Below are positions 54,901-64,000 of a stretch of DNA of 64,000 bases, in pieces (position 1 is the stretch's first letter; each line of letters opens with the position of its first letter). Origin of the DNA: Asterias amurensis (Eukaryota; Echinodermata; Asteroidea; Forcipulatida; Asteriidae); contig NC_092661.1 of the NCBI RefSeq assembly GCF_032118995.1, positions 16,959,506 through 17,023,505 of the forward strand. Reading direction: 5' to 3'. Below the pieces are notes generated by a model, which was not told the origin of the DNA, ran no database searches, and saw only the letters and a list, made by a program, of their open reading frames with translations. A program made the translations under genes and the position numbers.

Positions 54901-57900
54901 GTAACCACTGGCAGACAAAAACAACAACAGCAGCATGGAGGTTGTCTGAGTGAAGTGCTTTGGTCGGAAAGCGCCCCCATTGTCGAGTCTATGCCACCGA
55001 AGAGATTAACTATCAACTTGACGAATATGTACAAACAGATTGCCAAATAACTGGGGGCAAGAGCAGAAAGATACAGTCTCAACAACAAGATGCATGTAAA
55101 TATTTATTTATATTTCAATTCATTTCATTTCTCGTGTTAGACTTGTGGACAAGTCGTTTATGGTCCCACGCGGTGAGATAGTCGAGTTGTTGCGGTTCTA
55201 TGGCGAGATCACTGCTCTCGCGCGAGCTGATGGTTGCCGACTTCTACTCCCCGACTTTCGGCTGATGAAGTGCCCATAGGACATGTACAAACCGCTGTCA
55301 GGTTGTGCAAGTGGTTATGGGACCGTAGTCGTGCCATCACTGTAGTAGAATACCACGGGAATCGCGGGGAGAATCGGAATGCTATCACAGCGACAGACAT
55401 TTTAACGACTTGTCCACAAGTCTATTCTCATGTAGGTAAAAAGTACATTATTGTATGCACATTAATCAGGTAAAAACATTAAAACAAATACAGCTATGAG
55501 AAAATTAAATACAGAGGGAAGAAAAAGAAACAGCTGGAGCTCGAGGTAAAGACAGTTTCTTGTCAGAAGTGGCTCTCCTCTCCAGATGGTCCTAAAGAGC
55601 ACAACAATACAATGAAGCATAAAAATATAAAAAATATATAAATATATAAAAAATATACAAACAGCAATTGAAAATGTCACAAAAAATACGCATAAACACA
55701 CACACATACAAGGGTATACAAGAAACAGCTGGAGCCCAAAGGTTTGCCTAAAAGGACAGTTTCTTGTACTTGTCAGAAGAGGCTCTCCTATCATGCTGGT
55801 CCTGTAGAGAACAACAATAACTTGAAGCATTACAAATAGCATTTCAAAATATTACCAAAAATACGCATAAAACACACACATACAAGGGTATACAAGAAAA
55901 AGCCCGAAGGATTGCCTAAAAAAACAGTTTCGTGTCAGAAGAGGCTCTCCTTTCCAGCTGGTCCTAAAGAGAACAACTCCAGCTGGTCCTAAAGAGAACA
56001 ACAATAAATTGAAGCATTAAGAATATATAAATATACAAACAGCATAACGAAATATCACCAAAAATATGCACAAAAACACACACATACCACTTAATGGTAT
56101 CAAGAAAGGTTAAAACATAATGAATCATTGATCTGAAGAAAATTGTTATCTGTTCGAGTGACGTGGCATGCGATTGCGGTGTCCAAAGGCAACTCTGTAA
56201 ACCAAAAAAAGACGCTTTATCCTATACGCTATATCAGACAGTATCCATACAATTCGCCGTATGAGGGACGTGATCTCCTGGGGGACAGACAGGGATTCTG
56301 TACCCCGGAGATTATGTCAACCCCCCCCCCCCCCCCCACGGCTTACGGTGTACAAACTATTTCTGATAGCGCCCTCTTGTGAAACATCCTCCTTCAACCC
56401 ACGTAATAGTTTCCTTTATGGGGGACAGAAATCTTCAGGGGACAGACTTCCCTGGGACACCGGTGTCTGATGCAATTGTGTCCGCTCCGGACACTTTTGC
56501 ATATGCAATCGTGTCCTGGGAGGTGGACATGTATGACTGTAAATGTATGTGCACGCGTAAGCCAGTGTGCATGCACTGAACCTACGTGTATGCAGCATGA
56601 ATATTCACGTATTTTATGATTGCAGCGAATACCCAACGGCCGAACATTTCCCATGTCATTCATATAGCTTGTAAAAAAAACGGCGAACGTGTTCCGTCGA
56701 CCAAGGGCGTTAAATTTACTGCAAGGACGGTTTTGCACGGGGGCGGACACAACTGCATATGCAAATGTGTCCGGGCGGACACAATTGCATTATGCAGCAG
56801 CGTCCCGGCGGACACGATTGCATATGCAAAACCGTCCGGCAGACAATATTGCATATGCAATAATGTCCTCCGGATAGTATTGCATAGAGGACATAATTGC
56901 ATGCGACACCGGCATTACCCACACTATAGAGCCAAAGCCGAGCTTTGAAAACTCCTCAAATCAACGAGTGGTTTTGTTACTTACATTTCTGCAAATAAAG
57001 TGCTGACTACTGAAGCCGATGGCGAGAAAAGAGACAGCAGTGAAGTGAGGGAAGTAATCTGTGCATAAAAGACAACAACAATATCACACCAATACAGCTT
57101 TTGGTAAAAGATTCTGAAACTGAAATTTTTGACACAATATTCCGAATATCAATACCTTAAAGGAACACGTTGCCTTGGATCGGACGAGTTGGTCTATTAA
57201 AAGCGTTTGAAACCGTTTGTTATGAAATGCATATGGTTAGAAAGATGTTTTAAAAGTAGAATATAATGATCCACACAAGTATCACTCGAAATTGCACGGT
57301 TTTTCTTTTACGTCGCGAACTATCACGGTCGGCCATTTATGGGAGTCAAAATTTTGACTCCCATAAATGGCCGACCGTGTTAGTCGACAGGGTAAAAAGC
57401 AAACCACGCAATTTCGAGGCATATTTGTGTAGATCATTGTATTCTACTTTTACAATATCTTCCTAACCATATACATTTTACAACAAACGGTTACAGAACG
57501 ATTTTCAAAGACGTGTTCCTTTAACTTTAGATATGCCCCTGTTTCTTTATTGAAATGGTGCATGATACTATTGTGCATAATAACATATACCCCCTAATCA
57601 CGAACAAAACAATCGGCTTAGCAGTTTAAAATATAATTGGCGACTTTAGCAGACTCATACCAGATCAATTTGATCTATAGAGCTGTTCAAATGTGGCTAA
57701 ACAAAAAATATTTACCTTGCCAAAATAAGGTTCCAAGCCAAATCACTGTTCAAACCAGTGTTTGACTGCCTGGTTTTCCTCTTAAAAGATACTGTGCTTT
57801 GAAGGTGTTTAGCAGCTCTGTAAAACTGGGCTCTGGTATCCAAATTTTACAAATGTGCGCATAAACTCAAACTTATCCAATGCTCCCATTGTCGTCGGGC

Positions 57901-60900
57901 TGAAACGTGAAGTATTAATGTAAGTAACTCTTTTGCTTCAACAATATTGATCACAGTGTAATAATGATCATTGTTTGATAAATGTTATAACTACAAATTT
58001 AAACTCCCGCATATTGAATACATAATGTACCAACGCTAGATACTGCCTCCAGCCGGCGTGTCCATTCACCTTTGACCTACATTCATTTCACATCGAGATA
58101 CGCAGTCAAATCATATGGCGGACGTGATAGGCGTGAACTGTTTGGGCATCTTAGGAAAGCTAATGTCACTGCACGTTTATCCAATGATATCATTGTATCC
58201 AATGGAATCACTGGATCTGAGTAGAAGTTACCTGTCTTTTATCCATGCTGATAAAGACAGACATATCCTTGCGGGTGAAGTCAGGGGCCCAGTCTAGGTC
58301 ATAGGACGAACTATTCTAAACATTGTCCTTACCGGAAACAATCCATACAGTAGTAAAATGAGCAGACGTCTCATTCCAATGTTGACTTTGAGTAAAACGA
58401 GAATCACTGTTTCGATGTAGAGACACACCGTCAACAGCGTCAGTACAGTGGCCAGGATTAACAGCGCCAATGACCAGGACTCAGAACGGAACCCTGCGGA
58501 ACACACAAGACAACAATAATTATTTTAACTGATCAGGGCTCAATTTCATACAGCTATTTTAGCAGAAAATACCGCTTAACAAATTTATTTGCTAATTAAA
58601 AAAATGAGTGGGAGACCAATCGCAACAATGTAAACCCAATGACATGTTAATTGGCTGGTAACCTGTTTATTTTAAGCAATACTTATCTGTGCTTAGCAAA
58701 GTATTGAGTAGTACCAGTCAAAGAAGCCACATGTCAAACGGTATTTTAGCTGGTATTACATTTTTGGGTAAACCTAATTGTGTTGTGCTGTTATGCCAAA
58801 TCAGCTCTTAAAAGACTGCTGTGAAAATGAAGTACGCACGAGCACAAGCAAAAATTGGGGCCTAATTTTTGGGCCTTTTTTGCGCAACAAAATGTTGCGT
58901 TGTAGAATAATTGGTTAGCAGCCAAACTATTGTCAAGTGTACGATATGTGCGGGTGTGGTTTTTCAAGGTAAACAGAATCCAGAAGAGCCAACACAAAGC
59001 TCCGCGACAAGTTGATAGAATCTGGACATACACTTCAAATTGAAATTTTGAGATTTTGTGAAGTCTGTCTTGAAAATCGTACTATTTTTAAAAAGTAGTT
59101 TCACCTTTGTCCTGAAGTAACCTCGTGGCACTGTCAGATGACAATAGTGGCTTTCGTATGGAAGGTGAAACTACTCATTTCTGATTAGCAGCGCAATTTA
59201 AAGCTTAAAGCAGCGCTATGAAATTTTGTCCACGTCGGTATGCAATGGATTAACGTCCATCAGGCTGATCTGTTTGCTCACTATCGAGCCTTGGGAAAGT
59301 TGTAAATACGGCGTTGATCCCCAATTAAGAAGCTAGCCAATGGTCACACAAGTCTTTGGAAATGTACAAGTTTTTGTGAAAGATTGTTTGGATAAAGCAG
59401 TGAAAAGAGAGTCTATCTATGGAATTTGGTAAAAGTAATATTATATGTGTTCAAAGTTCATGTGAACGGTTTGAGAGAGAGTTTTTGATTGCGTTTCTTA
59501 TAATAACACATGTTACATTAATTTTACAATGTATCCGTTCATCCATACGAAAGCCACTATTGTCATCTGACAGTCCCACAAGGTTACTTCAGGACAGCTG
59601 GGATATGGTGAAAGGTTGCCATATTATTTTTGGTTATGACCCGGAAAGAAACGGTGTAATTTGTTTCCAAACACACAGTACACATAAACAGGTAGGCCTA
59701 TACACAGACCTTTTAGACCTTTCAATTGTTGATAAACAAAACAGCGCTGGTTGAAATGGTCGGCCGAATGTTTTAGTAGTAAACTAAACACTCAATCGTG
59801 TTATCAGATGTTGTTTTTTATGTTTTTTTGTTTGCAAACATCAATTACAAAAATACATCTCGTGATTGGTTGTATTGTTTCCATCAAACTCAACACTATT
59901 TTTTGAGTATTTTGTGTAACATTGTTACAAACTGTGGCCGTCTGATTTTGTGGCTTTCCAGAGTTTTCCAACCTGGGTTGGTGGCAAAAAAACTGGAGTT
60001 GTGACCTTGCAAAAGAAAAGTTTATAGGCGCGCCTATTACCCGTCTATCACTGCAAAAACGTTGGTCAAATCATTTGTTGGGCAAAGTAACTTCAACAAT
60101 TATTGGTCGATAATTGCCCAACAAAACTAAGAATTGGTGTTGGACAAACATTTTGTTTGCCAATTTTTTGTTTAAAAAGCGGAACAAAATTTGGGCAAGT
60201 GTTGGGCAAATAATTCGTAATCTGAATTTATCATAACTGTTGGTTACACTTTTGCCTATTTATTGGAGCAACTTTTTTTGTAATTTTAGTTAATTTCGAT
60301 TGTTGGTTAAAATGATGCACATTAATTGGTCAAAATCATCCGATCATGCGCACTACGATCAAAGAGTTGCCCAAAAGTTGGGTAAGGTATGAAAAAACAT
60401 AACGATATTTTCCAACATGGCGAGTGGAGGAGTGGCTGTGACGAGCGGGGTTTTCCAGTAGATATAGATCAAATTTGAAAGTTAGTTTTTAACTAAATAT
60501 GAAGTTGTGTTTTCTATTCAGTCGTACATAGTCGTGGCAGTTGCAGAGGGAGCAACAAAGTGACACTACTGTTGAATTAGTTTCAGTTTTTAGTTTCAGT
60601 TTTATCATGCCATTATTTGCAACGCCGGTTGTGGCATGTATGCGTGTGCTTGCGCTGCAACTGTCACGACTGTGTACAACGACTGAACAGGAAACAAACT
60701 GTATTCAGTTGAAAACTAACCTTCCAAAGCATCTACAAACCACTGAGCACCCTCGCGATTTTGAGAGAGATGCCAAGGCCTTGGAAGGTCACAGCTCACC
60801 ACCGTTTGCCATCGTGGAAAAGATATTTTCTACGCCTGGTTGTATGACGTATCACAGAAGAAACTGTAAATCAAAGAGTTAAATACATTCACCATTTGTT

Positions 60901-62272
60901 GGATAACACCGAAAAGGGTTAAATCATTAACAAAATCATCGCCCAATAAGTGGGTTATTGATTATTTATTAAATACCCAGAAAATAGGTAAACAAAAAAT
61001 TACCCAACTGTTGGTTACCAAAATATACCCAACTATTGATGAGGAAATATTACCCAATTATTTGGCAATCAGAGTGCCTAACTTTGATGGGTAATATTGT
61101 GCCCAAAAGTTGGAGGAGTTCACTATTCGCCCTTAATTAGGTAAAAAGTTGGGCATTTTTTTACCCAATTTGTTTACAGTGTATAATGATGTATTAAGTT
61201 GTGTTGTCATTTAAACCCTCGAGAAAGACTCTGTTAGTAAAAAAAATTACCAGTTGATCGTTCGGTGTTTGTTTTTTTAAGGATTTTTGTAGGATGGGAC
61301 CCTTTTTATGTTCTACTTTTTATTTATTTCAAAGGTGGTTGCCAAGCATTTTAATTCAAACTGGCCATGAATTCTTCCGTTTAAAGTCACAACTTATATA
61401 ATTATGTAGTTACAAGTTCTCAAAAGATTAGTGAGTTCAATGACAAAATAGTTGCTTTTTTGAAGAAAACAAGTAAAATAAAAAAAAATAAAAAAAAAGG
61501 ATGCGGCCTCAAAAAAGGATGAGAGAGGGGACGATCAACTGGTATTTATTTTTATTTGGCCTAACATTGTTACAAACTGTGGCTTTCAGATTTTGCTTTA
61601 CATTTATGGCTTTCCACAGTTTTCCAACCTCGGTTGTTGGTGGCAAAAACTGGAGTTGTGACATTGCAAAAGAAAAGTTTATAGGCGCGCCTATTACCCG
61701 TCTATGTAAGTTATGTTGTCTTTTAAACCATCGATAATGACTCTGTTTGGGTTTAAACGTCAGGCCATTTTTATTCTTTCCCCAACCCTTTTATTGGAAT
61801 AATTATTGTAGTGAGCCATTTGAGATTATTTTGCCTGAATCGCACCAGCCCTATCGATTAGAAATCAGTAAAAGTATTTCGACAAAGTTTACTCCTCAAA
61901 TAACAACCTTGTTTGAAGCATGGAAAATGAAGTTTCCTTCATCCATGTGGTTGAAGGAAACTGCAAATCCCGGGTTGCCCGGCCCGGATGCTGCCCTCAA
62001 TATACGGCCATTAAGATGCGATATGCAGGGCTACGGTCCTAGCTCGAACCGGGGTCCACAGGAGGCGAAAGGCATAATATGGCGAAACCAATCGAGCCGC
62101 AACCTTGCCGCCCGTAGTTGTGACGAAGTCCTAAACTTTTCCTTAATTGCTTTAATACAATAAAAATGTCCGACTTCTAGGTCGAAACTCAACCTAACTT
62201 ACGTTCAAACATGTCCCCTGCAGTGGGTATGTTGCTGTTGTTCCATTGTGGCGTGCTTGGGTTAGCATCCAT
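51933..62272 (-). CDS. SLC51A: Organic solute transporter subunit alpha (seven exons)
   Basis: OST-alpha is a seven-helix plasma-membrane carrier that pairs with OST-beta to move bile acids, steroid sulfates and similar organic anions, basolaterally in vertebrate gut. In minus-strand order the exons are 62272-62203, 58493-58333, 57058-56985, 55050-54892, 54492-54378, 53861-53609 and 52165-51933. All introns are GT-AG and the phases agree, giving 354 aa (human 340). Family landmarks by memory: PTAGDMFERF before TM1 (human PTAAQLLRA), a first pair of helices at about 29-80, the IYLAICLYIFVKL segment ending in FGG (102-121), the cysteine cluster PPCCCCCFC (139-147), LGIFQY (163-168), the LPSTIAKVLSTLTA-to-QALLSRF segment, and LLLILEMFPLM near the last helix. 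The tail is hydrophilic and Asn/Asp/Arg-rich. The start has a good ACCATGG context, and N11 is a sequon. Intron 1 (3.7 kb) and intron 3 are packed with repeats. A BEL/Pao LTR lies about 300 bp upstream. No beta subunit gene is in the window. Confidence 0.93.
52462..52825. mobile_element. MITE, 'GGCATTGTACACG' variant, SLC51A last intron
   Basis: TTAAAGGCATTGTACACGTT at the left and AACGTGTTCCTTTAA at the right, with the TGGTAATTGTCAAAGACC interior typical of the 'GGACAC' superfamily. Confidence 0.82.
53244..53389. mobile_element. MITE, TATAGACGATGTGACCT family
   Basis: A 146-bp element with inverse ends TATAGACGATGTGACCT and AGGTCACATCGTCTATA. The terminal TA may be the target duplication. 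It lies in the last intron of SLC51A. Confidence 0.88.
54540..54690. mobile_element. Fragment of the 'GGACAC' MITE
   Basis: An internal part only (TTGGTGTATCCCATCAT, AACAAACCTGTGAAAATTTG, ACACCCTTGTTGCAT), with neither terminus. It starts about 50 bp from a SLC51A exon. Confidence 0.6.
55139..55423. mobile_element. MITE, AGACTTGTGGACAAGTCG family, copy 2
   Basis: Near-perfect inverse termini AGACTTGTGGACAAGTCGTT and AACGACTTGTCCACAAGTCT over 285 bp, in the third SLC51A intron. Better preserved than the copy at 17236-17493. Confidence 0.9.
55510..56095. repeat. Minisatellite, about 180 bp x 3
   Basis: Units contain CAGTTTCTTGTCAGAAG, GGCTCTCCT, GGTCCTAAAGAG, then AAAAATACGCATAAA and ACACACATACAAGGGTATAC. 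Three full diverged units, with a local duplication of CCAGCTGGTCCTAAAGAGAA near 55957-56000. It is in SLC51A intron 3. Confidence 0.82.
56460..56912. mobile_element. CCGGTGTC... element built of GCATATGC/GTCCG units, copy 2
   Basis: Reverse orientation relative to 23997-24479, with the same termini and unit structure. The interior CATGAATATTCACGTATTTT and TGTAAAAAAAACGGCGAACG stretches match copy 1 in inverse complement. It lies in SLC51A intron 3. Confidence 0.87.
57157..57524. mobile_element. Palindromic TTAA MITE (AGGAACACG family)
   Basis: TTAAAGGAACACGTTGCC to ACGTGTTCCTTTAA. The centre GGGAGTCAAAATTTTGACTCCC is a perfect palindrome, the best-preserved hinge of the family in this window. 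It lies in SLC51A intron 2. Confidence 0.9.
57663..58815. repeat. Diverged 'AATTTCAT...AGCAGCTCT' MITE remnants
   Basis: Two old copies flank the 58493-58333 exon of SLC51A. One is at about 57663-57837 (TAGAGCTGTTCAAAT to TAGCAGCTCTGTAAAA) and the other, less certain, at about 58537-58815. The termini are eroded. Note that the span includes the coding exon, which is not repetitive. Confidence 0.5.
59094..59600. repeat. Inverted repeat pair in SLC51A intron 1
   Basis: CTGTCAGATGACAATAGTGG (near 59139) and its inverse CCACTATTGTCATCTGACAG (near 59555) belong to arms of about 58 bp. The left arm is itself enclosed by AGTAGTTTCACCTT and AAGGTGAAACTACT (59094-59177), a small element with terminal inverted repeats. 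Confidence 0.75.
59918..61750. repeat. Direct repeat of about 190 bp, first copy split by a MITE
   Basis: Copy 1 is 59918-60048 plus 61182-61240; copy 2 is 61563-61750. Shared landmarks are ACATTGTTACAAACTGTGG, TTTATAGGCGCGCCTATTAC and a downstream 'GACTCTGTT'. Copy 2 is uninterrupted and so serves as an empty site for the insertion in copy 1. Confidence 0.85.
60049..61181. mobile_element. 1.13-kb non-autonomous transposon with TTGGGCAA subterminal repeats
   Basis: The ends CACTGCAAAAACGTTGG and CAAATTGGG-TTTACAGTG in inverse form (CACTGTAAACAAATTGGG read from the right). TAT flanks both sides. TTGGGCAA, TTGGTCAA and TTACCCAA motifs recur many times in both orientations near both ends. The largest frame (60541-60882, 113 aa) resembles nothing I know and need not be real. 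Superfamily unknown. Confidence 0.85.
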
Positions 62273-62576
62273 GGTGCTCAGTATAGGCTATGTCCAGTGG
62301 CTCGGCGACGTTGAATGATGACTGTTTGCAATGGCCTCTTGGTGGCATTAGCAAACAACTGTCACTGGAGAAAGATTATACACTCGGATCAGTGGGCAGT
62401 GAAAGCGTACTTGCATCTGTCTCGACAAAGACACATCATGCTTGAAGTATAATCCCATTGTTTACTCAGACGAGACGAGAACACAAAGAGCTGAAAGAAC
62501 CGAGGAAGAAATTCTTCCTGCAAAAAACACACCTGGATGGGTGAACATGTTGACCCGGGCCAAACAAAACACACTC

Positions 62577-63599
62577 TGTCACATGCACGGTACAAAATTG
62601 GAGACGGCGGAGACCTTTGGACGAGTTTTTCCCATTTATTTACACTCGGTGTATATTATTACACAGGTGAAACTATAAATAACAAATACATAAATAGCTT
62701 ATTAAATGACACGAAAAATGCACATTATTAAACAATTAAGGGAAGGGGACAAAGGTGAACCGTATCAGTCTAACAAAAACAACTTTAAATGCAGAACGAG
62801 ATACAGCAATAAAACAAGCAATGGCCGAGGGCTAATATTAAATCGAAACTTAAATATAAGACACTACAAAGACAAATCTGGCGTAAATTACAAACGGTGA
62901 AATAACTAACACATTAATAAACTTACATCATTGCCGGGAGAGACTCAGAAACTAGGTCCGTGCACATGGTAAATCGGTATTCTGGGGCGTTCACTGGTAT
63001 TCTGGTATAAACATTACATAAACCAACAATAAATATACAGGAAAACAACGGGGGACTTACGAGAAATAACTCCAAGCAATATAATAAATACAGGCTAAAG
63101 CAGCAAGAAAATGAATAACACGTCAAATTAACTCCAGAGACTATAAGCCGTAAAAAAGGGGGACCGATTGAGTTGGCTAAAACGCCGATAAATAACTATT
63201 AGGAAAATGAGAAAACATAAGGGAAGTTTTTACTGTGAAGGTTAAAATAAAGATATTTATGCATAAGGGAAATAAATGCTAGAAATAACAGTTGTAAACA
63301 GAATAAGGTTACTTACGGGAGATGGCTACGGGAAATTACATGACTGAGAAGAACTAAAAATATACTCGAACAGAACACAACGGAATCAGGAACAGAAATG
63401 ACTTGGAAATACAGGCACCCAGGAATATGTATACAAAATAGGGGCTTGCCACACCTTAAATGAAATTCCTTAGATGCCCGCAGGCGATTGGCTGTGGCCA
63501 CTGAACTATGAGTTTATGCAAACAAGGATAAACTGATAAACGTAAGAGAAACGTACAAATTACAAAAACAATATAACACATCACCGGTGGGAGATGACA
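62577..63599 (-). mobile_element. LTR of a BEL/Pao-type retrotransposon
   Basis: On the minus strand this 1,023-bp unit begins TGTCAT and ends GTGACA (short inverted ends), is preceded by a purine tract AATAAGGGGGGAG, and carries an AATAAA near its far end. CACTC at 62572-62576 would be the target duplication. It is the 3' LTR. The partner LTR lies outside the window, so its age cannot be judged. Confidence 0.82.
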
Positions 63600-64000
63600 C
63601 TCCCCCCTTATTAATGAATTACATTCTAATTATTAATACCAAATAATTATAATCGAAGGACCGCTTGTGCGACCTCAAACATACACATAAACATTAGTGC
63701 CAAAGGCACGACACCACACTCGCAAACTCCATAACAGACAATCAAAAATAGCAAAATTCTGAGTAATCGTAACCAGAACAATAAGAAAAAATGTCTATAG
63801 CAAAAGCCGGAGACGGGATAGATCAATACTGTAATTATTAACAAGATAATTAATCACCAGAGGGAAGTTTATTAGCGGATTCCAACAAGACTAACTTGCT
63901 TATTGGACGTACGAACTCGGAAGTACGGGTTTTGACTTTAACTGACCTAATCAAACCGTCCCTACCACTAGTGACACCGCTGACTAATGCTAAAGGCCAC
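63600..64000 (-). mobile_element. 3' internal end of a BEL/Pao-type retrotransposon
   Basis: Read on the minus strand from the window edge, about 150 bases encode a segment with WPLALV, GRDGLIR, then RPISKLVLLE, matching the C-terminal region after the integrase in BEL/Pao polyproteins. A 3' untranslated stretch and polypurine tract lead into the LTR. Most of the element lies outside the window, so whether it is whole cannot be told. Confidence 0.8.

Noticed and set aside
60541-60882. 113-aa frame inside the 1.13-kb transposon as a transposase fragment
   Set aside because: There are no DDE-type or zinc-finger motifs and no similarity I can name; it may be chance.

Overview
This is a eukaryotic genomic window, AT-rich, with intron-rich genes and dense small non-autonomous transposons. 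The gene set points to a marine invertebrate deuterostome, most likely an echinoderm: a motile-cilium assembly factor, a vertebrate-like OST-alpha transporter and single-exon rhodopsin-class GPCRs. The repeat families also fit, but the species is my inference; I could not search a database.

Layout. (1) 2.6-13.6 kb, minus strand: DNAAF3 (axonemal dynein assembly) in ten exons that splice in frame to 471 aa. (2) 13.86-21.25 kb, plus strand: a head-to-head neighbour whose seven exons encode an unrecognised 177-aa protein with a C-terminal coiled coil; the two start codons are only 219 bp apart, so they probably share a promoter. (3) 21.3-29.4 kb: gene-free and filled with MITEs, tRNA-derived SINE pieces, hairpins and a gene-desert-like background. 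(4) 29.39-38.90 kb and 39.79-51.86 kb: two direct copies of one segmental duplication. Each carries one intronless class A GPCR on the minus strand, about 97% identical in protein. The copies differ by clean presence or absence of transposons, by tandem-repeat copy number and by one repeat-mediated deletion. (5) 51.93-62.27 kb, minus strand: SLC51A (organic solute transporter alpha) in seven exons, 354 aa. (6) 62.58-64.0 kb: one LTR and the 3' end of a BEL/Pao-type LTR retrotransposon, in the same orientation as SLC51A and about 300 bp upstream of its start.

The genes do not form one pathway. DNAAF3 and its divergent partner may be co-expressed. The GPCR copies are recent paralogues, and SLC51A works with a beta subunit not seen here. 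The most informative biology is the repeat record. The duplicated blocks supply empty sites that show a 4-bp TTAA target duplication for a palindromic MITE family. A nested insertion shows the same for a second family. One hybrid repeat marks an unequal recombination breakpoint.
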